Source of the DNA: BJHQ01 sp964654285
GTDB lineage: Bacteria > Planctomycetota > UBA11346
Direction of reading: 5' to 3'
Length of the DNA: 64,000 nucleotides
Assembly: GCA_964654285.1 (NCBI GenBank)
Contig: CAZZJC010000004.1
Coordinates: forward strand, 107,128 to 171,127
The notes under the pieces were generated by a model. The model was not told the origin of the DNA and did not search any database. It saw only the letters and a program-made list of their open reading frames with translations. Below are positions 9,591-18,704 of this stretch, piece after piece (the first letter of the stretch is position 1; each line of letters begins with the position of its first letter). A program made the translations under genes and the position numbers.

Positions 9591-10850
9591 ATGGAAGCCT
9601 GGGAAAAGCTGAACCCCCAATCCCGCCGGCTCTGGGAGAAGGCCAACCGGCTGATCGTCGGCGGGGGGCAGGCGCACAAACGGCACGTGCTCTACCTGGC
9701 CCGCGGGGGTCCGGCGTTCTTCACCCGGGCCAAGGGCGCCTATGTCTACGACGCCGACGACCGCGAATACATCGACTACCTGCTCGGCTACGGACCCATC
9801 GTGCTCGGGCACTGCGATTACGAATTCAACGCCCTCGTCGCCCGCCAGATGACCCAGTCCGGGGTGCAGGGCGGCGAGCATCCGCTCGAGATCGAACTGG
9901 CCGAACGCCTGATCAGGCTCATTCCAGGGGCGGAAATGCTGATGTACCTGATCGGCGGCTCGGCCACCGCCAGCGCCGCCCTGCGGGTCGCCCGCGCCCA
10001 TACCGGACGCGAACGGGTGATCCGCTGCGGCTACCACGGGTGGCATGACTGGTGCGTCCCCGCCAGTCCCGGCGTGCCGGCGGATGAGCGCGGACGCGTC
10101 CTCGACTTCACCTACAACGATCTTGCCGCCCTTGAACGTCAGCTGGAGACCCATCGCGGCACGGTTGCCGGGGTGATCATCGAAGCGGTGCAGGACGATG
10201 GCCCGGCGCCGGGTTTCTTCGCCGGCGTGCGGGCGCTCTGCGACCGCCACGGCTGCCTGTTCATCCTCGACGAGGTGAAGACCGGCTTCCGCTTCGATCT
10301 CGGCGGGGCCCAGAAGCTCTACGGCATCCAGCCCGATCTGTCGACCTTCGGCAAGGCCCTGGGCAATGGATTCCCGCTGTCCGTCCTGGTCGGACGCCGC
10401 GACCTCCTGGAAAAACGCAGCGACTGCTACTGCTCCGCCACCTTCCACGGCGATCCGATCGCCTGCGCCGCCAGCCTGGCCTGCCTTGATCTCCTCGAAC
10501 GCCGCGACGGCATCGCGCACCAGCACCGCCTCGGCCGACGCCTGATCGACGGTCTGAACCGGATCTTCAAGGAGGCCGACTTCCCGCTACGGATGGAGGG
10601 CCATCCCGCGATGCCGAATCCGCGCGAGGGCTATGTCGGCGAGCCCGCTCGTCCGCTGCCGACCGGCTGGACCGGCCGTTGCGCCCGCGAGTGGTTCGCG
10701 GCGATGCAGCGCAACGGCGTCTTCGTGAACTGGCATGTCTGGTTCCTGTCCACGGCGCACACCGAGGCCGACATCGATGCGACCATCAGCATCGCCCGCA
10801 AGGCGGTCAGCCAGGCCTGCACGGTGATGCGGTCGCCATCGGTCGACTGA
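9591..10850 (+). CDS. PLP-dependent class III aminotransferase (GSA-aminomutase-like)
   Basis: The 419-residue product has the class III fold: GGGQAHKRH and the YVYDADDREYIDYLLGYGP entry motif, the cofactor motif FILDEVKTGFR, and the Schiff-base lysine in STFGKALGNGFPLS. The pattern resembles glutamate-1-semialdehyde aminomutase, but the gene is not in a haem cluster. It sits 6 bases before a Gfo/Idh/MocA dehydrogenase and beside an AraC regulator, which fits oxidation plus transamination of a sugar-derived keto compound. The substrate is unknown. Confidence 0.85.
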   Translation: MEAWEKLNPQSRRLWEKANRLIVGGGQAHKRHVLYLARGGPAFFTRAKGAYVYDADDREYIDYLLGYGPIVLGHCDYEFNALVARQMTQSGVQGGEHPLEIELAERLIRLIPGAEMLMYLIGGSATASAALRVARAHTGRERVIRCGYHGWHDWCVPASPGVPADERGRVLDFTYNDLAALERQLETHRGTVAGVIIEAVQDDGPAPGFFAGVRALCDRHGCLFILDEVKTGFRFDLGGAQKLYGIQPDLSTFGKALGNGFPLSVLVGRRDLLEKRSDCYCSATFHGDPIACAASLACLDLLERRDGIAHQHRLGRRLIDGLNRIFKEADFPLRMEGHPAMPNPREGYVGEPARPLPTGWTGRCAREWFAAMQRNGVFVNWHVWFLSTAHTEADIDATISIARKAVSQACTVMRSPSVD

Positions 10851-10856
10851 CGCCCA

Positions 10857-11846
10857 ATGATCCCGCCTGTAAATCACATGCTTCCCCTCCGTGTCGGCAT
10901 CATCGGCTGCGGCGGCTTCGCCGGCGCCCATGCCCGTCGGCTCACGCTCATTCCGGGGGTGCGCGTGGCCGCCTTGGCCGATCCCAGTACGGATGCGTCC
11001 GCCTCCCTCATCCGACGCAGGCTGTCCGATGTCCCCCCGCCGCAGGTATTCGACAACGTCAAGACGATGCTGGAGCACACCCCGCTGGATGCCGTGGTGG
11101 TGGTGTCGCCGCATGGGCTGCACGCGCAGCACGCGATCGCGGCGCTGCGCGCCGGCTGCCATGTCCTGGTCGAGAAGCCGATGGCCACCAGTGTCGCCGA
11201 CGCCGAGGCCATGGCGGCCGCGGTCTTCGCTACCGGCCGACATCTGATGGTCGCCTACAATCCGTTGCTGACCCGGGCCGTGGCCCTGGCGCGGCGGACG
11301 GTGGCAGACGGGCGGCTGGGCAAGCTCCGCCTGATCTCGGCCAGCCTGGCGCAGGACTGGCAGGCGCTGACCGCAGGCACCTGGCGCCAGGACCCCGCGC
11401 TGTCAGGCCACGGCCAGCTCAGCGACAGCGGGGCGCATGTCCTGGCCGCGATCACCTGGATCGCCGGCTCGATGGTCGAAACCGTGCAGGCGCAGGTGAA
11501 CCTGGGGAATGGGGTACCGGTCGATGGCGCAATCACGCTGCGCTTCGCCAATGGCGTCCTCGCCAGCATCCTCATCGGCGGCAGCTGCCCGACGAATGTC
11601 GGGCACGCCGACCTGCTCCTCACCGGGGGGCGTATCGCCCTCGATCCCTGGAATGGTTCGTTCCTCCAAGCCTGGGACGCCAAGGGGCCGTTGCGTGAAC
11701 TCGAGCTGGCCCGCGGCGAGGAACCTGACAGCGATGCGCGGTTCATCAGCCTTGTCCGCCACGGGAAGACGCCTGACGCGGACGTTGGATTCGGCCTGGA
11801 ACAGGCCCGTCTGCTGGAGCGCATCCGCCGTGCGGCAGGACGGTGA
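10857..11846 (+). CDS. Gfo/Idh/MocA-family NAD(P)-dependent oxidoreductase
   Basis: The 329-residue product has an N-terminal Rossmann fold (RVGIIGCGGFAGAHARR), the VVVVSPHGLHAQHAIAALRAG strand-turn and the EKPMATS motif with the conserved lysine, followed by the substrate domain. The family oxidises or reduces sugars and inositols. The second in-frame ATG at 10878 gives the more family-like N-terminus; neither start has a strong ribosome site. It lies directly behind the aminotransferase and is presumably co-transcribed with it. Confidence 0.88.
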   Translation: MIPPVNHMLPLRVGIIGCGGFAGAHARRLTLIPGVRVAALADPSTDASASLIRRRLSDVPPPQVFDNVKTMLEHTPLDAVVVVSPHGLHAQHAIAALRAGCHVLVEKPMATSVADAEAMAAAVFATGRHLMVAYNPLLTRAVALARRTVADGRLGKLRLISASLAQDWQALTAGTWRQDPALSGHGQLSDSGAHVLAAITWIAGSMVETVQAQVNLGNGVPVDGAITLRFANGVLASILIGGSCPTNVGHADLLLTGGRIALDPWNGSFLQAWDAKGPLRELELARGEEPDSDARFISLVRHGKTPDADVGFGLEQARLLERIRRAAGR

Positions 11847-11928
11847 ATCCGTAGGCTGCGCCATCCTGACGGCGGGATGCTCCGTCCACCCATATCCTCG
11901 CAACACGGACAGGTCTCAGGAGTATATC

Positions 11929-11964
11929 ATGGGATCGATCTCCACCGCTCGGGACCATGCATGA
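11929..11964 (+). CDS. Putative coupled leader peptide (MGSISTARDHA)
   Basis: An 11-codon frame starts at an ATG six bases after a clear AGGAG site and ends in a TGA overlapping the ATG of the large PQQ gene (ATGA at 11961-11964). The large gene has only a weak site of its own, so ribosomes finishing this mini-frame probably reinitiate there. The geometry is seen directly. Translation of the peptide is inference. Confidence 0.4.
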   Translation: MGSISTARDHA

Positions 11965-14900
11965 ACCGCTCCTCCGCTGTTTTCATCATCTGCTCCATTT
12001 TCACGTCGATCGGCGCGGAGGACGCCCTCGTCAGCGGCCTGCGGGCTGAGGCCCAGGCCATCGCCGCCGTGCGCGACGGCCTGGTCCAGCGCCTGGACCA
12101 GGCCGCTGCAGCCGCCGCGACCGGGGAACCGGCGCGCACGCTCGTGCTCAAGGTGCCGGCGGCGATCGCGGCCAAAGGTGCCGCAGACAAGTCCCGGCAA
12201 CCGCTGGAAATCACCATCCAGCGGCGCAACGGCGCCTGGCTCGCCGGCACCGCCACCGGCTACAACAAGTCGCGCCATCCGGTCGCGGCGGTCGATCTCA
12301 AACTGGACGCGACCACCCTGCGCGGCACCGTGCGCGTCACCCTGCGTTCGGATGGCTGGCTGCCACCGGATTTGAGCACGAGGACGCTGGATCTCGCCCT
12401 CGACCTCGGCCTGGCCGCGACGGCGGTCGACGGGTCGGTGCAGGTCAGCGGCGATTTCGGCAGCTATGAATCCAAGGCCAACGGGCAGCTGACCCCGATC
12501 CCGGCCCCCAGGCGGGCCGCAGACCAGATCTCGCCCCTGCCCAAGGCCACCGGCGAACCTGCTGAGGCCGAGGCCCTGGTCGCCTGGGCGACCGCGGCCT
12601 ACCAGGAGATCCGCGCCGCAACCATCTCTCTCGGCCATCCCGAAGCGGCTTTCGAACAGGCGCTCCTGGGAACCCGTCTGTCCGCCCCGGGCTGGGATCT
12701 CGCCAAGCCGGCGAACCGGCCGCTGGCGCTGGCCTACGTCCAGGAATTGCGTGCGCTCGTCACCGCTCCGGCGGCGCCTGCAGACGCGATCATCCTCGAC
12801 ACCCTGACCTACGACGATCCCGGATTCGGCCTGCGCTTCGGCGCCGGACCGATGCCGGAGCAGGACGGGATCGCCGTGCTGCCCGAGGACGCGAGCAGCG
12901 CCGCGCCGGGCCAGGATTGGCGCTTCGTGACCCATTGGCAGCGTCTGGCCGTGTTTCCCGGCGATCCGGTCCGCCAGTTCGACACGCCCACGCTGCCCGA
13001 CGTGGTGTTCGCCCCGGGCGCCGCCTACAAGCCCGACCAGGCTCGGCTCGGTGCCGGTTACAAGATGCCCGCAGACGGCACCTTCGGCTGGACCGGCATC
13101 GCCTCGAACATCTTCCAGATTCCTCCCCCCGGTCAGCCGTTCTTCCCCCAGACCAGCCAGGGGCACCACGGGGTCACCAAGGGTGATTACGGCATCCACG
13201 GCGTCATGAGAGGGCGCTGGTATGGTGCCGCCACGATCCGTGCCGTCAAGGATGTCGAACTGCATGCCGCGGTGCTCGCCGACGACTACGGCAAACTGTG
13301 GCTCAACCAGCGCCAGGTCTGGGCCTCGCAGGCCACGATCATGCCGGCCGCCCTGATCCGCCTCGCCCTGAAGAAGGGCGACAACCGGGTGATCCTGGCG
13401 TGCGAGAACGAGCAGAAGAACTCGGCATTCGGCCTCGCCCTCTGCGTGAAGGGCGGTCCGCTCGCGCCCGCTGCGCGCGAAGCGCTGATCAAGCGCACCG
13501 CCGAAGCGACGCTCGCCTTGCCTCCGCTGGCGGTCAAAGGCCGGTTCGGCGACTGGACCAGCCGCTTTCCGGACGCCAACCCGCCCCTGGCCTGGGATCT
13601 CAAGCGCAAGATCAACGTGCGCTGGCACACCCCGCTGCCCGACTGGTCGTGCGCCAACCCGGTGATCTCCGGCGATCAGGTCTATGTCCTCGGCGAGCCG
13701 CATGTGCTGTACTGCCTGGACAAGGATACCGGCGCCATCCGTTGGCAGCGCGAATCGCACGTCTTCGAGTTCGTCCCTGAAACCGAACGCGTGGCGGCGA
13801 TGCGCGCCTGGATGGACGCCGCGACCGTGCAGGATTCGCCCGAGGTCAAGGCCTGGAACGAGCAGATCTCAGTGGGCACCGCCCGCCTGACGGACGAGAA
13901 GGCGCAACCGCCGCTCAGCCCCGAGGAGCGCAGGGATTTCACCGCCCAGGTCGACACCGCGAAGAAGGAACGCGATGCCTTCGTGCGCGCCAAGACCGGC
14001 CTCGCCGGAACCTGGAAGTCGAAACTCGGAGTGCAGGACGCCGGCTGGTACAACGTCTATGGCAATTCGTGGGGCGCACCGGTCGCCGACCAGGATCACG
14101 TCTGGGTGAAGTTCGGTACCGGGGTGGCGGCCTGCTACGACCGCAACGGCAAACGCCTGTGGATGGTGCGAACCGGCCTCAGCGGCGGGCCGGGCAACAT
14201 CGCCTCGCCGGTCCTGCTGGGTGGAACCCTGGTCATCCAGGGTCAGGGAAGCGCCGTGGGCGGAGACGCCTCGAAATGGAAGGCGATCAGCGCACAGTTC
14301 CCGCCGTTCTGCGCCCATGCGATGATCGGGCTTGATCCACTGACCGGCGCCACTCGCTGGATCCGCCCGGTGATGAACACCGGTGCCTATGGCGGCGGCA
14401 CCGGCATCGTGCCCCTGCGCCTGTCCAACGGCACCGATACCCGCGAACTCGTGCTCACCGGCGACAGCACGGTGGTCGATCCCAAGGATGGGTCGATGCT
14501 CACCGATTGCCGCGGCCTGGGCGTGGGCACCTGGGCCGGTGATCCGGTCATGCGGGGAAACCGGGCTTTCTTCCACCGCGGAGGCAAGGTCGAAGTGCTC
14601 GAATTCTGGCTTGAAGCCAGCGGATCGGTCGGTGCCCGCCGATTGCCCAACCTGGAAGGCGGTGACGGCTACGCCGGCTCGGTCTGGCACCGCGATCGTC
14701 TCTGGGGCAACAATCCCCGTGGCTCGGCGCCGAAACAGCCGGTCCCGTTCCATGAATTGACCATCTCCGACGCCCGCACCGGCCAGCGCATCCCGACCAT
14801 CTATCCGGCGCTGCGCGATGGCGGCCTGGGATATGCCGCGCCGGCTGCGGCTGGGGACTACGTGGTGATCACCGGCAACGGTACTGGTCCGTTCGGGTGG

Positions 14901-15869
14901 AGCATAGATCCCACGGCATCAGCCGAGATCGGCTTCGCCAAATGCGACGCGGAACCGTGGATGGCCACGACCTGCCGCATCGACGGCGAGTCGATGACCG
15001 CCACCCCGGTGTTCGAAGGTGGCCGCATGTTCCTGCGCACCTATCGCTCGGCGATCTGCATCGAGATCACGACCGAGGAAGGTCGGCTCTACGCCCTCAA
15101 GGCGATGGCCCAGCACCGCTACAACGAGATCCCCCGTAAACCCGAGGACATCAGCAACCGTACCGTCATCCCCCCCAGCACCTGGACGCCTGGCGAAGGG
15201 GTGCCGGTGGAGCTGGTCGACCGCTTCACCGCGCCGCACGGCTGGCTGATGGCGGGACCGTTCGCCACCACCGCCCCGGATGCCGACACCCTGGGCGCCC
15301 TGGGCGGACCGACCAAGGCGCGTCCGCAGGTGAACGCCCCATTCGCCTACAAGGATGGCGAATACCGCTTCGTTCCGCTGGCGGCCGGGCATTTCACCGC
15401 CTTCAAAGGCGAAGAGCTCGACATGTTCAAGCTGCCGCGCTACACCGCCCGCTGCAAGCTCGACGTGCTCGGCGCCAGCGGGAGCAAGGCCAACACCACG
15501 ACCTGGTTCCTGTCGGCGATCGACAACAAGACCGACCACTGGGTGCGGGTCGATGCCACCCGCATGAAGGGCGTCTCGATCTGGCTCGGGGGCCAGCCCG
15601 TGGCCGATGGCGACCGGGTGCAACTGGCGGCCGGGATCCACCCGGTGCTGATCCAATCGGTGATCGGCAAGATCCCCCCGTTCCTGAAGGACCGGAAGAT
15701 CGAAGCCAACATCCGCTTCACCGACATCCCCGATCCGGCGGGCGAACTCAAGGCCTGGCGGGCGAAGGTCCGCGCCCAGCAGCCGCTGCTGCAGAAGATC
15801 GTCGACCAACTGCCCGCCTGTCCGGAGCGGCTGCAATTGAACGAGCTGATCCGCGCGGCGCAGGAATGA
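11961..15869 (+). CDS. Very large secreted PQQ-like beta-propeller protein
   Basis: The 1302-residue product begins with a signal-peptide-like MNRSSAVFIICSIFTSIGAED. The N-terminal ~500 residues are unassigned. The middle and C-terminal parts (~540-1040) hold PQQ-type propeller blades (VYVLGEPHVLYCLDKDTGAIRW, VWVKFGTGVAACYDRNGKRLW, AMIGLDPLTGATRW). A C-terminal ~200-residue domain follows. It probably works outside the cytoplasm as a dehydrogenase-like or scaffold protein. No catalytic Cys-Cys pair of alcohol dehydrogenases is visible. The start was chosen for the signal peptide and the coupled leader. Similar blades occur in the sigma fusion at 20.5-23.1 kb and the broken gene at 49.4 kb. 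Confidence 0.8.
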   Translation: MNRSSAVFIICSIFTSIGAEDALVSGLRAEAQAIAAVRDGLVQRLDQAAAAAATGEPARTLVLKVPAAIAAKGAADKSRQPLEITIQRRNGAWLAGTATGYNKSRHPVAAVDLKLDATTLRGTVRVTLRSDGWLPPDLSTRTLDLALDLGLAATAVDGSVQVSGDFGSYESKANGQLTPIPAPRRAADQISPLPKATGEPAEAEALVAWATAAYQEIRAATISLGHPEAAFEQALLGTRLSAPGWDLAKPANRPLALAYVQELRALVTAPAAPADAIILDTLTYDDPGFGLRFGAGPMPEQDGIAVLPEDASSAAPGQDWRFVTHWQRLAVFPGDPVRQFDTPTLPDVVFAPGAAYKPDQARLGAGYKMPADGTFGWTGIASNIFQIPPPGQPFFPQTSQGHHGVTKGDYGIHGVMRGRWYGAATIRAVKDVELHAAVLADDYGKLWLNQRQVWASQATIMPAALIRLALKKGDNRVILACENEQKNSAFGLALCVKGGPLAPAAREALIKRTAEATLALPPLAVKGRFGDWTSRFPDANPPLAWDLKRKINVRWHTPLPDWSCANPVISGDQVYVLGEPHVLYCLDKDTGAIRWQRESHVFEFVPETERVAAMRAWMDAATVQDSPEVKAWNEQISVGTARLTDEKAQPPLSPEERRDFTAQVDTAKKERDAFVRAKTGLAGTWKSKLGVQDAGWYNVYGNSWGAPVADQDHVWVKFGTGVAACYDRNGKRLWMVRTGLSGGPGNIASPVLLGGTLVIQGQGSAVGGDASKWKAISAQFPPFCAHAMIGLDPLTGATRWIRPVMNTGAYGGGTGIVPLRLSNGTDTRELVLTGDSTVVDPKDGSMLTDCRGLGVGTWAGDPVMRGNRAFFHRGGKVEVLEFWLEASGSVGARRLPNLEGGDGYAGSVWHRDRLWGNNPRGSAPKQPVPFHELTISDARTGQRIPTIYPALRDGGLGYAAPAAAGDYVVITGNGTGPFGWSIDPTASAEIGFAKCDAEPWMATTCRIDGESMTATPVFEGGRMFLRTYRSAICIEITTEEGRLYALKAMAQHRYNEIPRKPEDISNRTVIPPSTWTPGEGVPVELVDRFTAPHGWLMAGPFATTAPDADTLGALGGPTKARPQVNAPFAYKDGEYRFVPLAAGHFTAFKGEELDMFKLPRYTARCKLDVLGASGSKANTTTWFLSAIDNKTDHWVRVDATRMKGVSIWLGGQPVADGDRVQLAAGIHPVLIQSVIGKIPPFLKDRKIEANIRFTDIPDPAGELKAWRAKVRAQQPLLQKIVDQLPACPERLQLNELIRAAQE

Positions 15870-15920
15870 CCCGCCTGGTGCGGATGGGGACGGCCTGAGC
15901 GCAGCCCGACGGCCGAACCG

Positions 15921-17090
15921 TCAGACCGGTCCGGACGCCGGGCCGGCCGAGGATCCAAGCACCTGTTGCACCACGGCCGCCGCCGCCTGGGGTCTTCCCA
16001 ACGCCTGAGCGTTGCGCTTGAGCGTCGCGATGCGGCCGGGATCGCCGAGCAGTTGCCGGATGCGGTATTCGACCCCGGCGCCGTCGTGCGCCTTCAGTGC
16101 GGCGCCGTGTTCGAGCAGGAAATCGCTGTTGCGTTCCTCTTGCCCTGGGATCGGCGACACCACCAGCAGAGGCAGGCCCAGGGCCAGGCATTCGCTGGTG
16201 GTGAGTCCGCCCGGCTTGGTGATCGCGAGATCCGCCACCGCCATCAGGCGTTCAGGGGTGGTGGTGAATCCGACCGCCTTCAACCGGCCCGGATGCGCTT
16301 CGCCCAGGCGGGTGAGGTTGGTCAGCAGTTCCTGGTTCCTGCCTGCCATCGCCACGATCTGGAAGTCGCCCGGCACCGCGAGGATGCGCGCGGCGAGCTG
16401 GTCGATGGCGCCCACGCCCAGGCCGCCGGACATGAGCAGGAACGTGGTCTTCGCCGGATCGATCCCGAGTTCACGCGCGCATGCGCTACGATCGGGCGGT
16501 TGGCTGAATCCGGGCGCGATCGGGATGCCGGTATCGCGGATCGGGGTCGCGCGGGTGGCGTCATCCGCATCGGGCAGGCCCTTGAGGCGGTCGCGCAGGC
16601 GCCAGCCGATCTCGTCGGCGGCGACGCAGAACCCGTCCTGGTTCGCCTGGACCCAGAGCGCATGCACGTCGAAGTCGGTGACCACCGTCCACAGCGGCTG
16701 GCCCAGGCGATCCTTCGCCTTCATCCGCCCGACCAGTTGCGAGGGCAGGAAGTGGGTCGAGACGATATGGGTCGGCGCGGCGTCGGCGATCGCGCCCGCC
16801 AGCTTGCGCGTGTTCACCTGCTCGATGACCCGGCGCAGCTTCGCCAGGGTGCCGTCCGGTTTCGCCCGGTCGCTGGAATGGTAGAGATACCCCCACAGCG
16901 CCGGGTTGCGGTTGACCATGAAGATGAAGCTTTCCGCATACAGTTTGCGGAAGAGCTTGGGCACGAGGTCCATGACATCGATGTGCACGGCCTGATGCCC
17001 GCGTGCGAGCGCGGCGGCCTGCACCGCCTGCGCCGCCCGGACATGCCCGGCCCCGGCCGAGACGCTGAGGATGAGGAGCTTGGTGGACAT
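15921..17090 (-). CDS. MGDG-synthase/UgtP-like glycosyltransferase (GT28 type)
   Basis: The 389-residue protein has the two GT-B halves of the monogalactosyldiacylglycerol-synthase family. The N-terminal part carries LILSVSAGAGHVRAAQAV, a lipid-acceptor motif, and THFLPSQLVGRMKAK. The C-terminal donor-binding part carries LLMSGGLGVGAIDQLA and KPGGLTTSECLALGLPLLV. Family members move a sugar from a UDP-sugar to diacylglycerol or lipid-linked acceptors at the inner membrane. A glycolipid role is likely; acceptor and sugar are not fixed by sequence. A ~150-bp inverted repeat lies upstream of its start. Confidence 0.83.
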   Translation of the reverse strand: MSTKLLILSVSAGAGHVRAAQAVQAAALARGHQAVHIDVMDLVPKLFRKLYAESFIFMVNRNPALWGYLYHSSDRAKPDGTLAKLRRVIEQVNTRKLAGAIADAAPTHIVSTHFLPSQLVGRMKAKDRLGQPLWTVVTDFDVHALWVQANQDGFCVAADEIGWRLRDRLKGLPDADDATRATPIRDTGIPIAPGFSQPPDRSACARELGIDPAKTTFLLMSGGLGVGAIDQLAARILAVPGDFQIVAMAGRNQELLTNLTRLGEAHPGRLKAVGFTTTPERLMAVADLAITKPGGLTTSECLALGLPLLVVSPIPGQEERNSDFLLEHGAALKAHDGAGVEYRIRQLLGDPGRIATLKRNAQALGRPQAAAAVVQQVLGSSAGPASGPV

Positions 17091-17171
17091 GGACGGGATG
17101 ATGCGGCTTCCAACACCTTCCGCCAGCTGCGGTCGGAGCGGCGCGCATGGCGGAAACCAGCGTTGCTGCCT

Positions 17172-17319
17172 GCTGAGGATTCACCAACAGGTTGACGAAC
17201 CCAGGTACGATTCCGGTGGCCGCGAGAGATTGATCTACCGGCAACAACCGGAAATCCGTACGGGCCGAGAACCGCCGATCCAGGTCCTATCCGTCAACCA
17301 GGTGGTGAATCCCGAATAG
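17172..17319. repeat. Inverted-repeat element, copy 1 (degenerate, ~148 bp)
   Basis: The block has imperfect terminal inverted repeats: left GAGGATTCACCAACAGGTTG, right end (reverse complement) GGGATTCACCACCTGGTTGA. Its core is near-identical in order to a second copy at 48039-48188 in the same orientation. It lies between a glycosyltransferase start and 4 bases before the DUF790 stop codon. It looks MITE-like or like a structured RNA element, and could act as a terminator for the flanking minus-strand gene. No flanking duplication is evident. Confidence 0.75.
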
Positions 17320-17323
17320 CCCC

Positions 17324-18556
17324 TCAACCCGCCTGCAGCCGCTCCACCACCTCGCGCAGCGGTCGCGCCACCGGGATGTCGGTGAAGAGGAAACCATGCT
17401 TGGCGAAGGCCGGCGCGGCGACCAGGTCCTCGCCCTCGGCCGATCGGGCCAAGGCGCGTTCGACACCGAGGGCCAGGCGCGGCAGTTCGCCCGCCGCGAT
17501 CTGCTTCAGCCGGCGCGCCAGGGCGCCGGCGTGCCAGCGGTGGAAGCATTCGACATCGACGACGCCGGTGGGTGTGGTGACGCGCAGGTCGGGCACCACG
17601 AGTTCGCCGGCCCTGGTCGTCGACAAGGGGGCGTCACCGACGGTCCAGCCGTCGGGCAGGCGTTCGCTGAGACTTGTGCCCAGGTCGCGCAGTTCGGGCG
17701 GCACCCAGGCGAGGATGGCGCGGTCGGCCTGCAAACCCAGGGCCGGGCCGAGCGCGAGGTTGGCGCGCACGCGGGCGCCGCCGGGTCGTTCGGTTACGCT
17801 GACCTCGGCACGCGCGCTCCAGGTCTTGGCGCAGCACAGCGCCGGCAGAAAGCCGGCGAGCTGGACGCCGTAGCGCGTAGCCTGATCGAGCACCGATCCG
17901 GGGCCGCTGATGTCCAGGTGCAGGATCTTCGCCGCATCGACGCGGACCTCGGCGAGCAGGCGGTGGAAGCGCAGCCGCCGGACCAGGCTGCGGCGCAGGG
18001 CGGTGTCAGGATCGTCGATGCGGACCTGCAACGACCGCGCGCTGAGCAGCAGTCCCTGGCAGAGGCCGAGATTGTAGCGGTCGATCAGCTGCGCGACGGA
18101 GAGTTCCGGCCCGGCGGCGAGTAGCGCCCGGTCGGGCAGGTCGGCGTAGAGCTGCTCCGCCAGGGCCTGGGGGGTCAGGGCCAGGTCGGCGGCCACCGCC
18201 GCGCGATGCGCCGCAGGATCCGCCGCCGGCGCGAGGATGCGCGCGGCGGATGCGGCCAGGGCGCGACCGCGCAGGTCCTCGACCGGGCCGGCCTCAGCGA
18301 AGCGGCAGTGGTCGACCACGATCTTGTTCAGTCCGCGGCCGATCGCCAAGGCGCGCGAACGGTGCAGGATCAGGACGACCCCATCATCGAGGTCGCCCCG
18401 GGGCTGGCCGACCCCGGCACGCCAATGCGCAAGGATGGATTCGGCGAGTTCGCTGATGGCCGGCGTCGGCCCGAGCAGCAGGGGCGTCACCTCACCCTGG
18501 CGGATCCGGAAGCGGAGGAGATCGCGCGACAGCACGCCGGCATCCTGCTTCGCCAC
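17324..18556 (-). CDS. DUF790-family protein (RecB-like nuclease fold)
   Basis: The 410-residue product opens with LSRDLLRFRIRQGEVTPLLL, the signature of DUF790 (COG3372), and has the late ELVVPDLRVTTPTGVVDVECF strand set expected of the predicted PD-(D/E)XK-like core (Asp, Glu), followed by a helix region rich in Lys/Arg. In many genomes the partner is a DEAD-type helicase, and a DNA-repair role has been proposed. No helicase is next to it here. The start is GTG; a second GTG seven codons on is possible. It is divergent from the GYF-RDD gene. Confidence 0.75.
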   Translation of the reverse strand: MAKQDAGVLSRDLLRFRIRQGEVTPLLLGPTPAISELAESILAHWRAGVGQPRGDLDDGVVLILHRSRALAIGRGLNKIVVDHCRFAEAGPVEDLRGRALAASAARILAPAADPAAHRAAVAADLALTPQALAEQLYADLPDRALLAAGPELSVAQLIDRYNLGLCQGLLLSARSLQVRIDDPDTALRRSLVRRLRFHRLLAEVRVDAAKILHLDISGPGSVLDQATRYGVQLAGFLPALCCAKTWSARAEVSVTERPGGARVRANLALGPALGLQADRAILAWVPPELRDLGTSLSERLPDGWTVGDAPLSTTRAGELVVPDLRVTTPTGVVDVECFHRWHAGALARRLKQIAAGELPRLALGVERALARSAEGEDLVAAPAFAKHGFLFTDIPVARPLREVVERLQAG

Positions 18557-18704
18557 GGCAGGACGCCAACCGGCGCGGCGATCGCCGCTCGCATCGACGA
18601 CAACGTCCCGCCACCCTGGTCCGCGCCCGCAATGCTCACCGACGTTCGTCGGGATGGGAAGAGGATGGACTCCTGCGCTGGATCGTTAGAAAGCGACGCC
18701 TGCC

